Shown: piece after piece, positions 49,759 through 58,915 of the stretch | Position numbering within the stretch: position 1 is the stretch's first letter | How the letters are laid out: the number at the start of each line of letters is the position of its first letter | Assembly: GCF_017068455.1 (NCBI RefSeq) | Contig: NZ_CP070608.1 | Span: 730,501-794,500, forward strand | Length of the DNA: 64,000 bases | Origin: Fulvivirga lutea | GTDB taxonomy: Bacteria; Bacteroidota; Bacteroidia; Cytophagales; Cyclobacteriaceae | Direction of reading: 5' to 3' | Made by a program: the position numbers and the translations under genes | Notes under the pieces: generated by a model | What the model was told of the DNA's origin: nothing | Database searches by the model: none | Seen by the model: the letters and a program-made list of their open reading frames with translations, nothing else

Positions 49759-51108
49759 ATGTCCAATTTATTAAAATCTATTTTCGATAGAAATCCAAAT
49801 GAACCGGAATTTCACCAGGCGGTAGATGAGGTTTATGAAACAGTAGAAGCAGTTCTTAAAAAGAACCCTAAATACCAAAAGGCGAAACTTTTTGAACGTA
49901 TGACTGAGCCTGAAAGACTCATAAGTTTCAGGGTAACTTGGGTAGATGATAAAGGAGAGGTTCAGATAAATAAAGGTTATCGCGTTCAAATGAATAGTGC
50001 TATTGGACCTTACAAAGGAGGCTTGAGATTTCATCCTACTGTAACACCAAGTGTATTAAAATTTTTAGCATTTGAGCAGATATTTAAAAATGCACTTACA
50101 GGCTTGCCTATGGGCGGAGGTAAAGGAGGTTCTGATTTTGATCCTAAAGGAAAATCAGATGCGGAGATTATGCGTTTTTGTCAGGCCTTTATGACTGAAT
50201 TATCAAGACACATTGGCCATAGATTGGATGTTCCTGCTGGCGATATTGGTGTTGGCGGAAGAGAAATAGGGTACATGTTTGGGCAATACAAAAAGATTCA
50301 AAACGAATTTACCGGAGTTCTTACTGGCAAAGGCCAGGGTTGGGGAGGAAGTTTGATCAGGCCTGAGGCTACTGGCTACGGATTGGTTTATTTTGCTCAA
50401 AATATGCTAGCTGAACAAAACGACAGCCTCAAAGGTAAAGTTTGTTTGATATCAGGGTCTGGAAACGTAGCACAATATGCCATGAAGAAGTTGTGTATAC
50501 TAGGAGCAAAACCTGTAACATGTTCAGATTCTTCAGGCTACATATACGATGAAGATGGTATCACTCAAGAAAAAATTGAGTTTATCATGAAACTCAAAAA
50601 TGAAAAGCGAGGCAGGATTTCTGAATATGCTAAGAAATTTAAATCAGCTAAGTATTTTGATACAGACAGAAAAGCAGATCATAATCCACTATGGGCTCAT
50701 AAAGCAGATTGCGCTTTCCCTTGTGCTACTCAAAATGAGATCAATAAAAAAGATGCAGCTAACCTTATAAAGGCAGGAGTTAAGCTTTTGGCTGAAGGAG
50801 CAAATATGCCTACAATGTCTGATGCCATTGTTGAACTAATGAAAGGTGGAGTGAATTACGCACCTGGAAAGGCTTCCAATGCCGGTGGAGTTGGAACATC
50901 TGGTTTAGAGATGGTTCAAAATTACAGCGGTATTTATTGGACTCGAGAGGAGGTTGATTCCAAGCTAAAAGAGATTATGAAAGAAATTCATGATTCTTGT
51001 CTGAAAGCAGCCAAAGAATATGGAATGGAAGGCAATTATCAAGCTGGCGCTAACATTGCGGGTTTTGTAAAAGTAGCTGATGCCATGCTTGCGCAAGGTA
51101 TCGTTTAA
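49759..51108 (+). CDS. gdhA: NADP-specific glutamate dehydrogenase
   Basis: This 449-residue protein matches the hexameric class I glutamate dehydrogenases: PYKGGLRFHPTVTPSVLKFLAFEQIFKNALTGLPMGGGKGGSDFDPKGKSDAEIMRFCQ in the catalytic domain (Lys in GGGKGG and nearby), and the Rossmann NADP domain with ISGSGNVAQYAMKKL. It links 2-oxoglutarate plus ammonium to glutamate, the main nitrogen assimilation or catabolism branch. It has its own promoter and terminator, so it is monocistronic. Confidence 0.96.
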   Translation: MSNLLKSIFDRNPNEPEFHQAVDEVYETVEAVLKKNPKYQKAKLFERMTEPERLISFRVTWVDDKGEVQINKGYRVQMNSAIGPYKGGLRFHPTVTPSVLKFLAFEQIFKNALTGLPMGGGKGGSDFDPKGKSDAEIMRFCQAFMTELSRHIGHRLDVPAGDIGVGGREIGYMFGQYKKIQNEFTGVLTGKGQGWGGSLIRPEATGYGLVYFAQNMLAEQNDSLKGKVCLISGSGNVAQYAMKKLCILGAKPVTCSDSSGYIYDEDGITQEKIEFIMKLKNEKRGRISEYAKKFKSAKYFDTDRKADHNPLWAHKADCAFPCATQNEINKKDAANLIKAGVKLLAEGANMPTMSDAIVELMKGGVNYAPGKASNAGGVGTSGLEMVQNYSGIYWTREEVDSKLKEIMKEIHDSCLKAAKEYGMEGNYQAGANIAGFVKVADAMLAQGIV

Positions 51109-51131
51109 ATAAGTTAAGAATATTTCAGTGT

Positions 51132-51163
51132 AAAAGCCCCGCATATTAATGCGGGGCTTTTTT
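51132..51163 (+). terminator. Rho-independent terminator
   Basis: AAAAGCCCCGCAT pairs perfectly with ATGCGGGGCTTTT across an ATTA loop, followed by more T. It ends gdhA. Confidence 0.93.
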
Positions 51164-51190
51164 GTTAATTATTGCTAGATTAGTCGGGCA

Positions 51191-53848
51191 ATGCGAAAAC
51201 TCACATTTTTTTGCCTGACTCTAAGTCTATTTTTTTTAGGGCAATCTAATCTTTTAGCTCAGGAGGGAAATTATTTTATGACCCACTATAGCCATAATAG
51301 TGAGGCCATTGACAATACCAATTTTGACATTCTTCAAGATAATAAAGGTGTTATTTGTATCGCTAACAGGGCAGGTGTTATTCGTTTTGACGGGCACTCG
51401 TGGGAGTTTGTAAGAACGCCTGCAGCCGTTTTTTCTCTAGCCTTAGATAGTAAGAATACCATTTACATGGGTGGTTATTCAGGAATTGGTAAGCTTTCTT
51501 ATAATGATAATCGTGAGTTAATGTATGAAAGTATTGGAGATTCCACCATACTCAATAAACAGATCTATGATATTATTTTAAATGACAATGAGTTAATAGC
51601 CTTAAGTTCTAATTCCGTTTTCATAACAAATTTAGAGACTGAACAGACCAAAGAAATAGCATCGAAGTACTCAGGAGAATTGTACGAGTTACATATTGTT
51701 GATAATCAAGTATATGTAAGTACCGAGAAAAGCGGTTTACAATTGCTATCGAATTCAGATTTAGCAGAACCCTCGCTAAAAGAGTTTGATAAGTTGGATG
51801 TTCAGTTTCTTTCAACGCACCCAAATGGGAAAGGCACCTTAATTGGCACATTTGATAATGAACTTTTCCTTCTGAAAAATGAAAAACTCAGTCGAGTTGC
51901 AATTATTGATAATGACGGTTACATCAGGAAAAGTGGTTTTGTAGATGGCACCTGGGTTAATGATTCCTTATTTGCAATAGCTACACTTAAAGGAGGGGTA
52001 ATTTTTGTTAATCACTTAAAAAATGAAATAGCTCAAATAATAAATTATCAGACTGGTTTGCCTGATAACGAAGTGTATGCATTTTCAAAAGACACTCATG
52101 GTGGGGTTTGGGTGGCACATAGCGGAGGTTTTACCCGAATATCCCCGAACTTACCATTTAGAAGTTTTCACAAATACCCAGGCCTGAAAGGCGCGTTACT
52201 TGCTGTTATAAACCATAATAATAGTCTTTATGTAGGCACAAGTGAGGGGTTGTACTATTTAAAAAAAGTTGAGAATTACGAGGAAACAGAGATTGTAGAG
52301 AAGAAAACTGTTTTTAAAAATGTGCCCGTTGAACAGCAAAGTGACGAGAATGAAAAGAAAGGGTTTCTAGGCCTTTTTGGTAAAAAGAAAGAGCAGGAAA
52401 AAGAACCGCAAATAAGAAGACAAAAAAGCACCATCGTTCGATCGCGAACAGTAAAAGAATTAAAGTCAGTAGACTTTGAATATATCAAGGTGGCAAACAT
52501 CCAATCCAAAGTATTACAATTTTATAACCACGGAGAGGATCTTTATTGTGGAGGGCTAGATGGAATTTTTAAAATAGTCGGATCAGAAGCAAAGGACATT
52601 ACAAAAATTCCCATCCATTATTTTACTGTAGCAAAGAAAAATAATCTTATTCTCGCCTCAACTTACGACAATCAAATTATTTCATTTGCGTTAACTGAGC
52701 CACATCAAAGCATAGATTTGTTTTATGATTTTAAAGACAACGTTGATAATATTTTTGAAGACAACGAAGGTCGTATTTGGTTGTCATCTTCAGACGAAGT
52801 TTACTATGTTAAAATAAGTGATGGCGAAATAGGCCTTTCTGAGAATTTTCCAATCACTAATCCTTACATGTACAAAACGCTTGGCAATACTGTAGGTGGT
52901 GCACCAAAATTTGTGAATGAGTCCGGTGAGTTCTTTGTCGATTTGAAAAAGAAATCGATCAATTATACAGATAGCGCAAAAAACTTGAAATACTTATCTG
53001 GTGTAAATGGTGAGGTGTGGGTATATAACAACGATTTATGGAATAAACTTTCGGACAGCTCAAATAATGAGCGACTGAATCTATTGAGTTTGTTTAAAAA
53101 CATACAATATATTTCATCAGAAGGGGAGGACTATTATTGGGTGGTTACCGAAAACAATGAGCTTTTTAAAATCCTTGGCTCAAATATTAGTTTCACCACA
53201 CCTTATGATTTGTATCTGAAGCATATCAAAAACTCAGATAAAACCTTATTGCCAAAAGACCAGCTAAAGTTTGAACAAACCAGTAGTTCTTTACTTTTTG
53301 AATTCGCTCAACCCGAATTTTCGGGCATATTGGATGTTAAATATCAATACATGCTCGAAGGGCTTGATGAAAATTGGTCGGACTGGTCCGGTAATCACAA
53401 CATCATTAGTTTTCCTTACTTGCCAGAAGGAAATTATACGTTACGGGTGCGCTCAAAAAATATTCTTGGAGATATTAAAGAAGTAGGGCCAATTAAGTTT
53501 GAGATAGTGCCACCTTATTGGAAAAGGCCTTGGTTCTATGCCTTTGAAGTCAGCGGACTGGCTATCTTACTTATAGTATCCGTGCGTTTAAAAAAGCTGG
53601 GGTTTAAGTATAGGCTAGCAAGTAGATTGTTAGCTTTAATTACATTAATTATTATCATTGAATTCATTCAGACTGTAGCAGAGAATGAATTCGCGAATGA
53701 AAGCTCGCCTGTGTTTGATTTCTTGATTCAGGTTACAATAGCCATTATAGTGCTGCCTGTAGAAAGTTTAATACGTAAATATATATTCCGTGAAAAAGAT
53801 GTTCAATTACTTGATTTCGTTAGCCTTAAAGGCAAAAAATCTGAATAG
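51191..53848 (+). CDS. reg_prop/Y_Y_Y propeller membrane protein without kinase domain
   Basis: This 885-residue protein has a signal peptide (MRKLTFFCLTLSLFFLGQ), two-component-regulator propeller repeats (for example FDILQDNKGVICIANRAGVIRFDG, VYAFSKDTHGGVWVAHSGGFTRIS), a Y_Y_Y domain near residues 700-770 (KYQYMLEGLDENWSDWSG, FPYLPEGNYTLRVRSKN), then three C-terminal hydrophobic helices. It lacks the histidine kinase or helix-turn-helix output found in typical reg_prop sensors. An unusual charged insert lies at residues 357-430, with a Lys/Glu-rich core (GLFGKKKEQEKEPQIRRQK). It heads a five-gene cluster; the next gene overlaps by 50 nt. Confidence 0.85.
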   Translation: MRKLTFFCLTLSLFFLGQSNLLAQEGNYFMTHYSHNSEAIDNTNFDILQDNKGVICIANRAGVIRFDGHSWEFVRTPAAVFSLALDSKNTIYMGGYSGIGKLSYNDNRELMYESIGDSTILNKQIYDIILNDNELIALSSNSVFITNLETEQTKEIASKYSGELYELHIVDNQVYVSTEKSGLQLLSNSDLAEPSLKEFDKLDVQFLSTHPNGKGTLIGTFDNELFLLKNEKLSRVAIIDNDGYIRKSGFVDGTWVNDSLFAIATLKGGVIFVNHLKNEIAQIINYQTGLPDNEVYAFSKDTHGGVWVAHSGGFTRISPNLPFRSFHKYPGLKGALLAVINHNNSLYVGTSEGLYYLKKVENYEETEIVEKKTVFKNVPVEQQSDENEKKGFLGLFGKKKEQEKEPQIRRQKSTIVRSRTVKELKSVDFEYIKVANIQSKVLQFYNHGEDLYCGGLDGIFKIVGSEAKDITKIPIHYFTVAKKNNLILASTYDNQIISFALTEPHQSIDLFYDFKDNVDNIFEDNEGRIWLSSSDEVYYVKISDGEIGLSENFPITNPYMYKTLGNTVGGAPKFVNESGEFFVDLKKKSINYTDSAKNLKYLSGVNGEVWVYNNDLWNKLSDSSNNERLNLLSLFKNIQYISSEGEDYYWVVTENNELFKILGSNISFTTPYDLYLKHIKNSDKTLLPKDQLKFEQTSSSLLFEFAQPEFSGILDVKYQYMLEGLDENWSDWSGNHNIISFPYLPEGNYTLRVRSKNILGDIKEVGPIKFEIVPPYWKRPWFYAFEVSGLAILLIVSVRLKKLGFKYRLASRLLALITLIIIIEFIQTVAENEFANESSPVFDFLIQVTIAIIVLPVESLIRKYIFREKDVQLLDFVSLKGKKSE

Positions 53849-54629
53849 TATAATTTTAGTCATTTCTTTGATAGCTGTTGGCTGTGAAAACGGTCAAGAC
53901 AAAAAGGAGTCATTATCTGAAATTTCTGATATCAACCCCCCTGCTTCAGGATTCGACTCAATTAATTCAGACCCTAAAGCCATAGCCTGGGCAGATGCAA
54001 CAATGAAAGCAATGGGCGGCAGAAAGAAGTGGGATAATACGCGCTATTTAGCCTGGAATTTCTTTGATAGAAGAGATCTGATTTGGGACAAATATACTGG
54101 AAATGTTAGAATTGAAGTGCCGCAGGATTCGATCATCTACCTAACGAATATAAATGATAACACAGGCAAAGTAAGAATAAAGGGAAGGCAAGTTCAAGAA
54201 TCAGATAGTATCAAGAATTTGATGAAACGAGCAAAGAGTATCTGGATTAATGATTCCTACTGGCTCGTAATGCCTTTTAAACTAAAAGATTCTGGTGTAA
54301 CGCTTAACTATTTAAGAGAGGACACTACTTTAATTGGTGCACAGTCCCATGTATTGGGCCTAACCTTTAACGAGGTGGGCGATACTCCCAATAATGGTTA
54401 TGAAATATATATCACCAAATCTGATTCTCTTGTAAAGCAATGGGCTTTCTTTGGTAATGCAGCTCAAGATAGTGCCTCTGCCATTTGGCCGTGGGACAAT
54501 TACCAAAATTATAATGGGTTACTTCTTTCAGCCGATCGCTCAGATGGCTTGGGGCCACATGATGTTCAGGTGTATGAATCTTTGAGTGAAGAGGCTTTTA
54601 CCGATTTTGATTGGAAAATGACGGAATAG
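53799..54629 (+). CDS. DUF6503-like lipoprotein
   Basis: This 276-residue protein is best started at the ATG at 53799 (a GTG three codons earlier is possible). A lipoprotein signal with a late lipobox (IAVGC, Cys near residue 29) is followed by a protein of the type KAIAWADATMKAMGGRKKWDNTRYLAWNFF. The likely family is DUF6503; no catalytic motif is visible. It overlaps the propeller gene by 50 nt and is 3 nt from the aminotransferase-like gene, so it belongs to that operon. Function unknown. Confidence 0.75.
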   Translation: MFNYLISLALKAKNLNSIILVISLIAVGCENGQDKKESLSEISDINPPASGFDSINSDPKAIAWADATMKAMGGRKKWDNTRYLAWNFFDRRDLIWDKYTGNVRIEVPQDSIIYLTNINDNTGKVRIKGRQVQESDSIKNLMKRAKSIWINDSYWLVMPFKLKDSGVTLNYLREDTTLIGAQSHVLGLTFNEVGDTPNNGYEIYITKSDSLVKQWAFFGNAAQDSASAIWPWDNYQNYNGLLLSADRSDGLGPHDVQVYESLSEEAFTDFDWKMTE

Positions 54630-54632
54630 TTT

Positions 54633-55811
54633 ATGGACATTGATCTTCTTAGAAATGAAACTCCCGGATGTAGTCAAGTCATACATTTCAATAATGCAGG
54701 GGCAGCATTAGTATCAAAAAGAACACTTCAGGCTCAGATTAATTGCTTAAAGGAAGAAGCCAATTATGGTAGTTATGAAACGGCTGCCAACTATTCAGAA
54801 CAGCTATCTGAATTTTATAATGAGGTTGCAACACTTATCAATGCGAGCCCTAATGAGATTGCGTTTACTGAAAGTGCAACAGTAGCATGGCTTCGTTCAT
54901 TTTACGCCATAGGTTTTAAAGAAGGGGATGAAATAATTTGTGACCAAAGCTCATATGCCAGCAATTACATAGCATTTTTAAACGCTCAGAATAAGTTTGG
55001 GGTAAAAATCAAAATAGCCTCAGAAGGGAAGGAAGGTGAGGTATCTTTAGATGATATCGAAAAGCTGATTTCTGACAAAACAAAACTAATTTCCATAACA
55101 CATATTCCTACCAACAATGGCCTAGTTAATCCGGCTGAAAATATTGGTGACCTGGCAAGTGAGAAAGGAATTTTATACCAGTTAGATGCTTGTCAGTCGG
55201 CAGGGCAATATCCATTAGATGTAAAAAAGTTGAAGTGTGATTTTCTTTCTGCTACTGGCAGAAAATATATGCGAGGGCCTAGAGGTACAGGTTTTCTTTA
55301 TGTGAAGCAAGAGGTCATTGAGAGATTCAATCCGTTAAACCTGGACTTGCATTCAGCGGAATGGATAGATAAAACCACATTCAAAGCACGATCAGACGCC
55401 AAAAAATTTGAGACCTGGGAACATAGTATTGCCGGTAAATTAGGGCTAACAGAAGCAACACGACAGATAAATGAATTGGGAATTTCAAACATTTGGGACA
55501 GAGTGGTTGACGTTGCTACTTACCTAAGGGTAGAGTTAAGTCAATTAGAGGGCATTGAAGTAACCGACACAGGAAGTTTAAAAAGTGGGATTGTTACTTT
55601 TCAAGTTCCTGATAAATCACATGAGGAGATTAAGGCGCACTTATCTCGCCACAAATTCAATACAGTAATTGCTGTCAAGAGTGGAACTTTAATAGATATG
55701 TCGAGCAGAAATTTAGATTCTGTAATTCGGGCATCGATACATTATTACAATACAAATTCAGAAATTGATAGCTTTGTCAGCTGTTTAAGGAATTACTTAC
55801 ATTCTGAATGA
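54633..55811 (+). CDS. Class V aminotransferase-fold PLP enzyme (cysteine desulfurase-like)
   Basis: This 392-residue fold-type-I PLP enzyme has the Schiff-base Lys211 in SATGRKYMRGPRGTGFLYV, Asp185 in YQLDACQSAGQYPLDV binding the pyridine ring, and ITHIPTNNGLVNP. It aligns with the class V family (cysteine desulfurases, isopenicillin-N epimerase-like, EgtE-like). The GRKY motif differs from the GHK of true cysteine desulfurases, and no SufU/IscU gene is near, so sulfur transfer is not supported. The substrate is unknown. It overlaps the next gene by 4 nt and is 3 nt after the lipoprotein gene. Confidence 0.84.
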   Translation: MDIDLLRNETPGCSQVIHFNNAGAALVSKRTLQAQINCLKEEANYGSYETAANYSEQLSEFYNEVATLINASPNEIAFTESATVAWLRSFYAIGFKEGDEIICDQSSYASNYIAFLNAQNKFGVKIKIASEGKEGEVSLDDIEKLISDKTKLISITHIPTNNGLVNPAENIGDLASEKGILYQLDACQSAGQYPLDVKKLKCDFLSATGRKYMRGPRGTGFLYVKQEVIERFNPLNLDLHSAEWIDKTTFKARSDAKKFETWEHSIAGKLGLTEATRQINELGISNIWDRVVDVATYLRVELSQLEGIEVTDTGSLKSGIVTFQVPDKSHEEIKAHLSRHKFNTVIAVKSGTLIDMSSRNLDSVIRASIHYYNTNSEIDSFVSCLRNYLHSE

Positions 55812-56905
55812 AGCGGTTACTAACTCTTATTTTTTTACTTCTTGCTTCTTATTTCTATACACACGGCCAGTCTCAATGGTCTTATGGTGTAAATCCTTAC
55901 TATGGAGCGGTTCTTAAATACAAAAAGAACATGAAGCAGCTCGAGTACACCAATTTACACGGTGTAGAGTTGTATGCAGCTATGCTTACTGAAGGCAGTA
56001 AATATTGGCACAAACTTTACAACTACCCTCAATGGGGAATTGCAGCTTCTTATTTTAATTACAACGTGCCTGGTGAATTGGGAGAAGTAGGCTCACTGAC
56101 CACTTACCTAGACATGACAGCCGGCAAGAAAAAGCATAAGTGGCGATTAAATATCGGAACCGGTATTGTCTATTCAACAGGTAGATTTGATTCACTCACC
56201 AATGAAGAAAATAAGGCTATAAGCAGCAAAATTAGCTATGTATTGCGAGGCACCATTCACAAAGAATTTCAATTAAGTGAGAACTATTTTTTTAATGTTA
56301 ATATCGCCTTCAGGCACTATTCTAATGGCAAATTGAACATGCCGAACAATGGTATGAACTACCCTATTGTAGGTGTTGGTTTGAGGTATGTACCCAAACC
56401 TTTTAAGCAAAAAGATATTGAATGGGAGGCTAAGGAACTTGATAGAAAAGTACATTATTCAGTGCGTGGATCAATGTCATGGAGGGAAGTGTGGCAGGAA
56501 GACATTAAACATAAAGCCTATAGTTTAAGCGTTTACGGAAGCAAACAAGTATCAAAATACAATACCATACTCGTGGGAGTAGATGCATTTAATTATGATC
56601 AACTCTCTGTAGACAGAGCAAATGTAGTTTACAGAGAAAAAGAAGCGATTCCTTCAGAACAGGAATTGAATAACGGCACTGGTCAGGTGGCTGTTACAGT
56701 AGGTACTGAACTTTGGATTAGTAAAGTTTCAGTCGTAGTTCAGGGAGGTATTTATGTTTACAAGCCACAAGAATTTTATTCGGGCTGGTATCAGAGGTAT
56801 GGCATCAAATATAACTTCAACAAGCATCTCTTTAGCCAAATAAGTTTAAAGTCTCACGGCCGCACTGCCGATATGGTTGAGTTCGGTTTAGGGGTTACAT
56901 TATAA
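55808..56905 (+). CDS. PagL-like acyloxyacyl hydrolase (lipid A 3-O-deacylase family)
   Basis: This 365-residue outer-membrane beta-barrel-like protein has a signal peptide (MKRLLTLIFLLLASYFYTHGQ) and the PagL catalytic signature: His170 and Ser172 in AFRHYSNGKLNMPNNGMNYPIVGVGL. The family hydrolyses the 3-O-acyl chain of lipid A in the outer membrane. It is longer than PagL of gamma-proteobacteria (about 170 residues), with extra strands. The start overlaps the aminotransferase-like gene by 4 nt (ATGA), so both are in one operon. Enzyme activity toward this organism's lipid A is inferred. Confidence 0.82.
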   Translation: MKRLLTLIFLLLASYFYTHGQSQWSYGVNPYYGAVLKYKKNMKQLEYTNLHGVELYAAMLTEGSKYWHKLYNYPQWGIAASYFNYNVPGELGEVGSLTTYLDMTAGKKKHKWRLNIGTGIVYSTGRFDSLTNEENKAISSKISYVLRGTIHKEFQLSENYFFNVNIAFRHYSNGKLNMPNNGMNYPIVGVGLRYVPKPFKQKDIEWEAKELDRKVHYSVRGSMSWREVWQEDIKHKAYSLSVYGSKQVSKYNTILVGVDAFNYDQLSVDRANVVYREKEAIPSEQELNNGTGQVAVTVGTELWISKVSVVVQGGIYVYKPQEFYSGWYQRYGIKYNFNKHLFSQISLKSHGRTADMVEFGLGVTL

Positions 56906-56940
56906 ACTTTTAAAGGTATTATTTTGTAATTTGTATTATT

Positions 56941-58845
56941 ATGAATCCTGAAAAGGGCAATAATACCAGTACAGACAAGAAATTCAGAGCCCTGATGGCT
57001 AAGGCACATGAGGGAATTGTGCTTTATGACGTTCAGGGCAGAATAACATATGCCACAGCGTCATCCCAAAATATACTTGGATTTGAGGTAGAGGAAGTTT
57101 TAGGTAAATCAGGGGTTGATTTCGTTCATCCCGATGAAGTAGAGATTTCGTCAAGAAATTTAGCCAGCGTTCTTAGCGTACCTAAAAGCAGTATCACGTT
57201 TAGACAAAGACTTCTCCATAAAAACAAGCACTATATCTGGGCTGAAACAACACTATCCAATTTTTTACATGATCCTGATGTAGGCGGAGTAATTTCAAAC
57301 TTTCGTGACATTACTTCTCAAAAACTTGCCGAAGATGAGTTAATGGAGAGCAAAACATTGCTTGAAAGCATCAATCAAAATATTAAAGAAGCCATCTATC
57401 GGAATTTACCCGACCGTTCTTTTGAGTACGTGAACCAGGCTTTTTTAGAGATGTTTAGGTTTGAGTCGCTGGATGAACTCAATAAAGTCACATCATCTTC
57501 TCTTTATGTTGATCCAGATATTCGGCAGTTTGTCAAAAAGGAGCTTTTAGAAAAGAAGGCGATTAATAACATTGAAGCGGAGTTCAAACGTAAGGATGGA
57601 ACTACCTTTTGGGGTCTTATCAGTAGTACACTCATTACTGCACCAGACGGTACAGAATATTTTGATGGTGCCATACGAGATATCACGAGCCAAAAACAGG
57701 CAGAAGAAAAACTTAAACGTAGTGAAGAATTTCTAACCTCGATCAACAGGAATATTAAAGAAGGGCTTTACAGAAGTACTTTAAATAAGGGCATGGTGTA
57801 TGTAAATGATGCTTTTGCCGAGATTTTTGGATATTCATCTGCCAAGGCAATTTTGGAAACGGATGTAGAAGATCTTTACTACCACCTTGAATCGAGAAAA
57901 GAAATTGTGAAAGAGCTAAGAGAAAAGGGTTCAATAAGAAATAAAGAGATACAGTTCAGAAGGAAGTCGGGTGAAGTTTTTTGGGGATTGATGAGTAGTT
58001 ATCTGAACAAAAGTAATGCAGGGGAATATTATTTTGATGGTGCCATTAGAGACATAACAGAGCTAAAGAAAACTGAGCATAAGCTAATAGTGCTCAATGA
58101 AACGCTTAAAAGCCAGAATAAAAAACTTGAAAAGCGCGAAAACGAGTTAAATAAAGCATTGCAAGAGCTTTCTGACAGAAATTTTGAATTGGATCAGTTG
58201 GTGTATAAAACGTCTCACGATTTACGCTCACCATTGAGTTCCATATTAGGATTGGTTCACGTGGCAAAACTCGATGATTCCTCGGAAAGCAAAACTGAAT
58301 ACATCGATAAAATTGGAGCAAGTATTCATCGATTAGATGATTTTGTCAAATCGATGTTGAACTATGCCAAAGCCAGTAGAGTAGAAGTTAAAAATGAGGA
58401 GTTAAATATCAGAGAGCTCATTGATTCCAGCATCAACGACCTGGAGTATCTTGAGAATTTCGATAAGGTATCAGTTGAAGTTGATATTAAGGGCGAAGAA
58501 AAAGTAAACTCAGACAAACTGAAATTAAAGATTATACTGAGTAATATTATTTCCAATGCTTACAAATACATGGATCTTGACAAAGAGGCGAACTTCCTTA
58601 AAGTATCGGTGAGTCATCTGAAAAAGACATTGAAAATCTCAATTCAAGATAACGGTATCGGTATAGATGAGGAGCATCTTCCAAAGATCTTCGATATGTT
58701 TTACCGAGGCACTGAAAAATCACAGGGCTCGGGTCTCGGCATGTACATAGTGAAACAATCCATTGATAAGTTGGAAGGGAAAATTTCTATTGAAAGTACA
58801 CCAGGGCATGGTACTACTTTTACTATTACCATACCCATCCGATAG
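56941..58845 (+). CDS. PAS-domain sensor histidine kinase
   Basis: This 634-residue protein has three PAS/PAC modules (residues about 10-140, 145-265, 270-390), the last two separated by coiled coils, and then a HisKA domain with His426 (YKTSHDLRSPLSSILGLVHVA), an HATPase domain with N-box NIISNAYKYM, and G1/G2 boxes (DNGIGIDEEHLPKIFDMFYRG; GSGLGMYIVKQ). There is no signal peptide or membrane helix, so it is cytoplasmic. It is the last gene of the cluster that includes the kinase-less propeller sensor; the response regulator partner is not adjacent. Confidence 0.93.
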   Translation: MNPEKGNNTSTDKKFRALMAKAHEGIVLYDVQGRITYATASSQNILGFEVEEVLGKSGVDFVHPDEVEISSRNLASVLSVPKSSITFRQRLLHKNKHYIWAETTLSNFLHDPDVGGVISNFRDITSQKLAEDELMESKTLLESINQNIKEAIYRNLPDRSFEYVNQAFLEMFRFESLDELNKVTSSSLYVDPDIRQFVKKELLEKKAINNIEAEFKRKDGTTFWGLISSTLITAPDGTEYFDGAIRDITSQKQAEEKLKRSEEFLTSINRNIKEGLYRSTLNKGMVYVNDAFAEIFGYSSAKAILETDVEDLYYHLESRKEIVKELREKGSIRNKEIQFRRKSGEVFWGLMSSYLNKSNAGEYYFDGAIRDITELKKTEHKLIVLNETLKSQNKKLEKRENELNKALQELSDRNFELDQLVYKTSHDLRSPLSSILGLVHVAKLDDSSESKTEYIDKIGASIHRLDDFVKSMLNYAKASRVEVKNEELNIRELIDSSINDLEYLENFDKVSVEVDIKGEEKVNSDKLKLKIILSNIISNAYKYMDLDKEANFLKVSVSHLKKTLKISIQDNGIGIDEEHLPKIFDMFYRGTEKSQGSGLGMYIVKQSIDKLEGKISIESTPGHGTTFTITIPIR

Positions 58846-58856
58846 AATAAGGCAAG

Positions 58857-58887
58857 TTGGCCTTTTCATAAGATCAGAGTACCTTTG
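58857..58887 (+). promoter_or_regulatory. Promoter of M20 dipeptidase gene
   Basis: TTG at 58857-58859 is followed after 20 nt by TACCTTTG at 58880-58887, a full match to the Bacteroidota -33/-7 promoter pattern. It lies 29 nt before the ATG at 58916 and 12 nt after the histidine kinase stop. Confidence 0.75.
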
Positions 58888-58915
58888 TGGCCTCGCAAAT
58901 AAATAAACATAAACT

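Noticed and set aside
54633-55811. Cysteine desulfurase (IscS/SufS) assignment
   Set aside because: The GHK motif is GRK, the catalytic Cys loop is not evident, and no Fe-S assembly gene is nearby; only the class V fold is supported.
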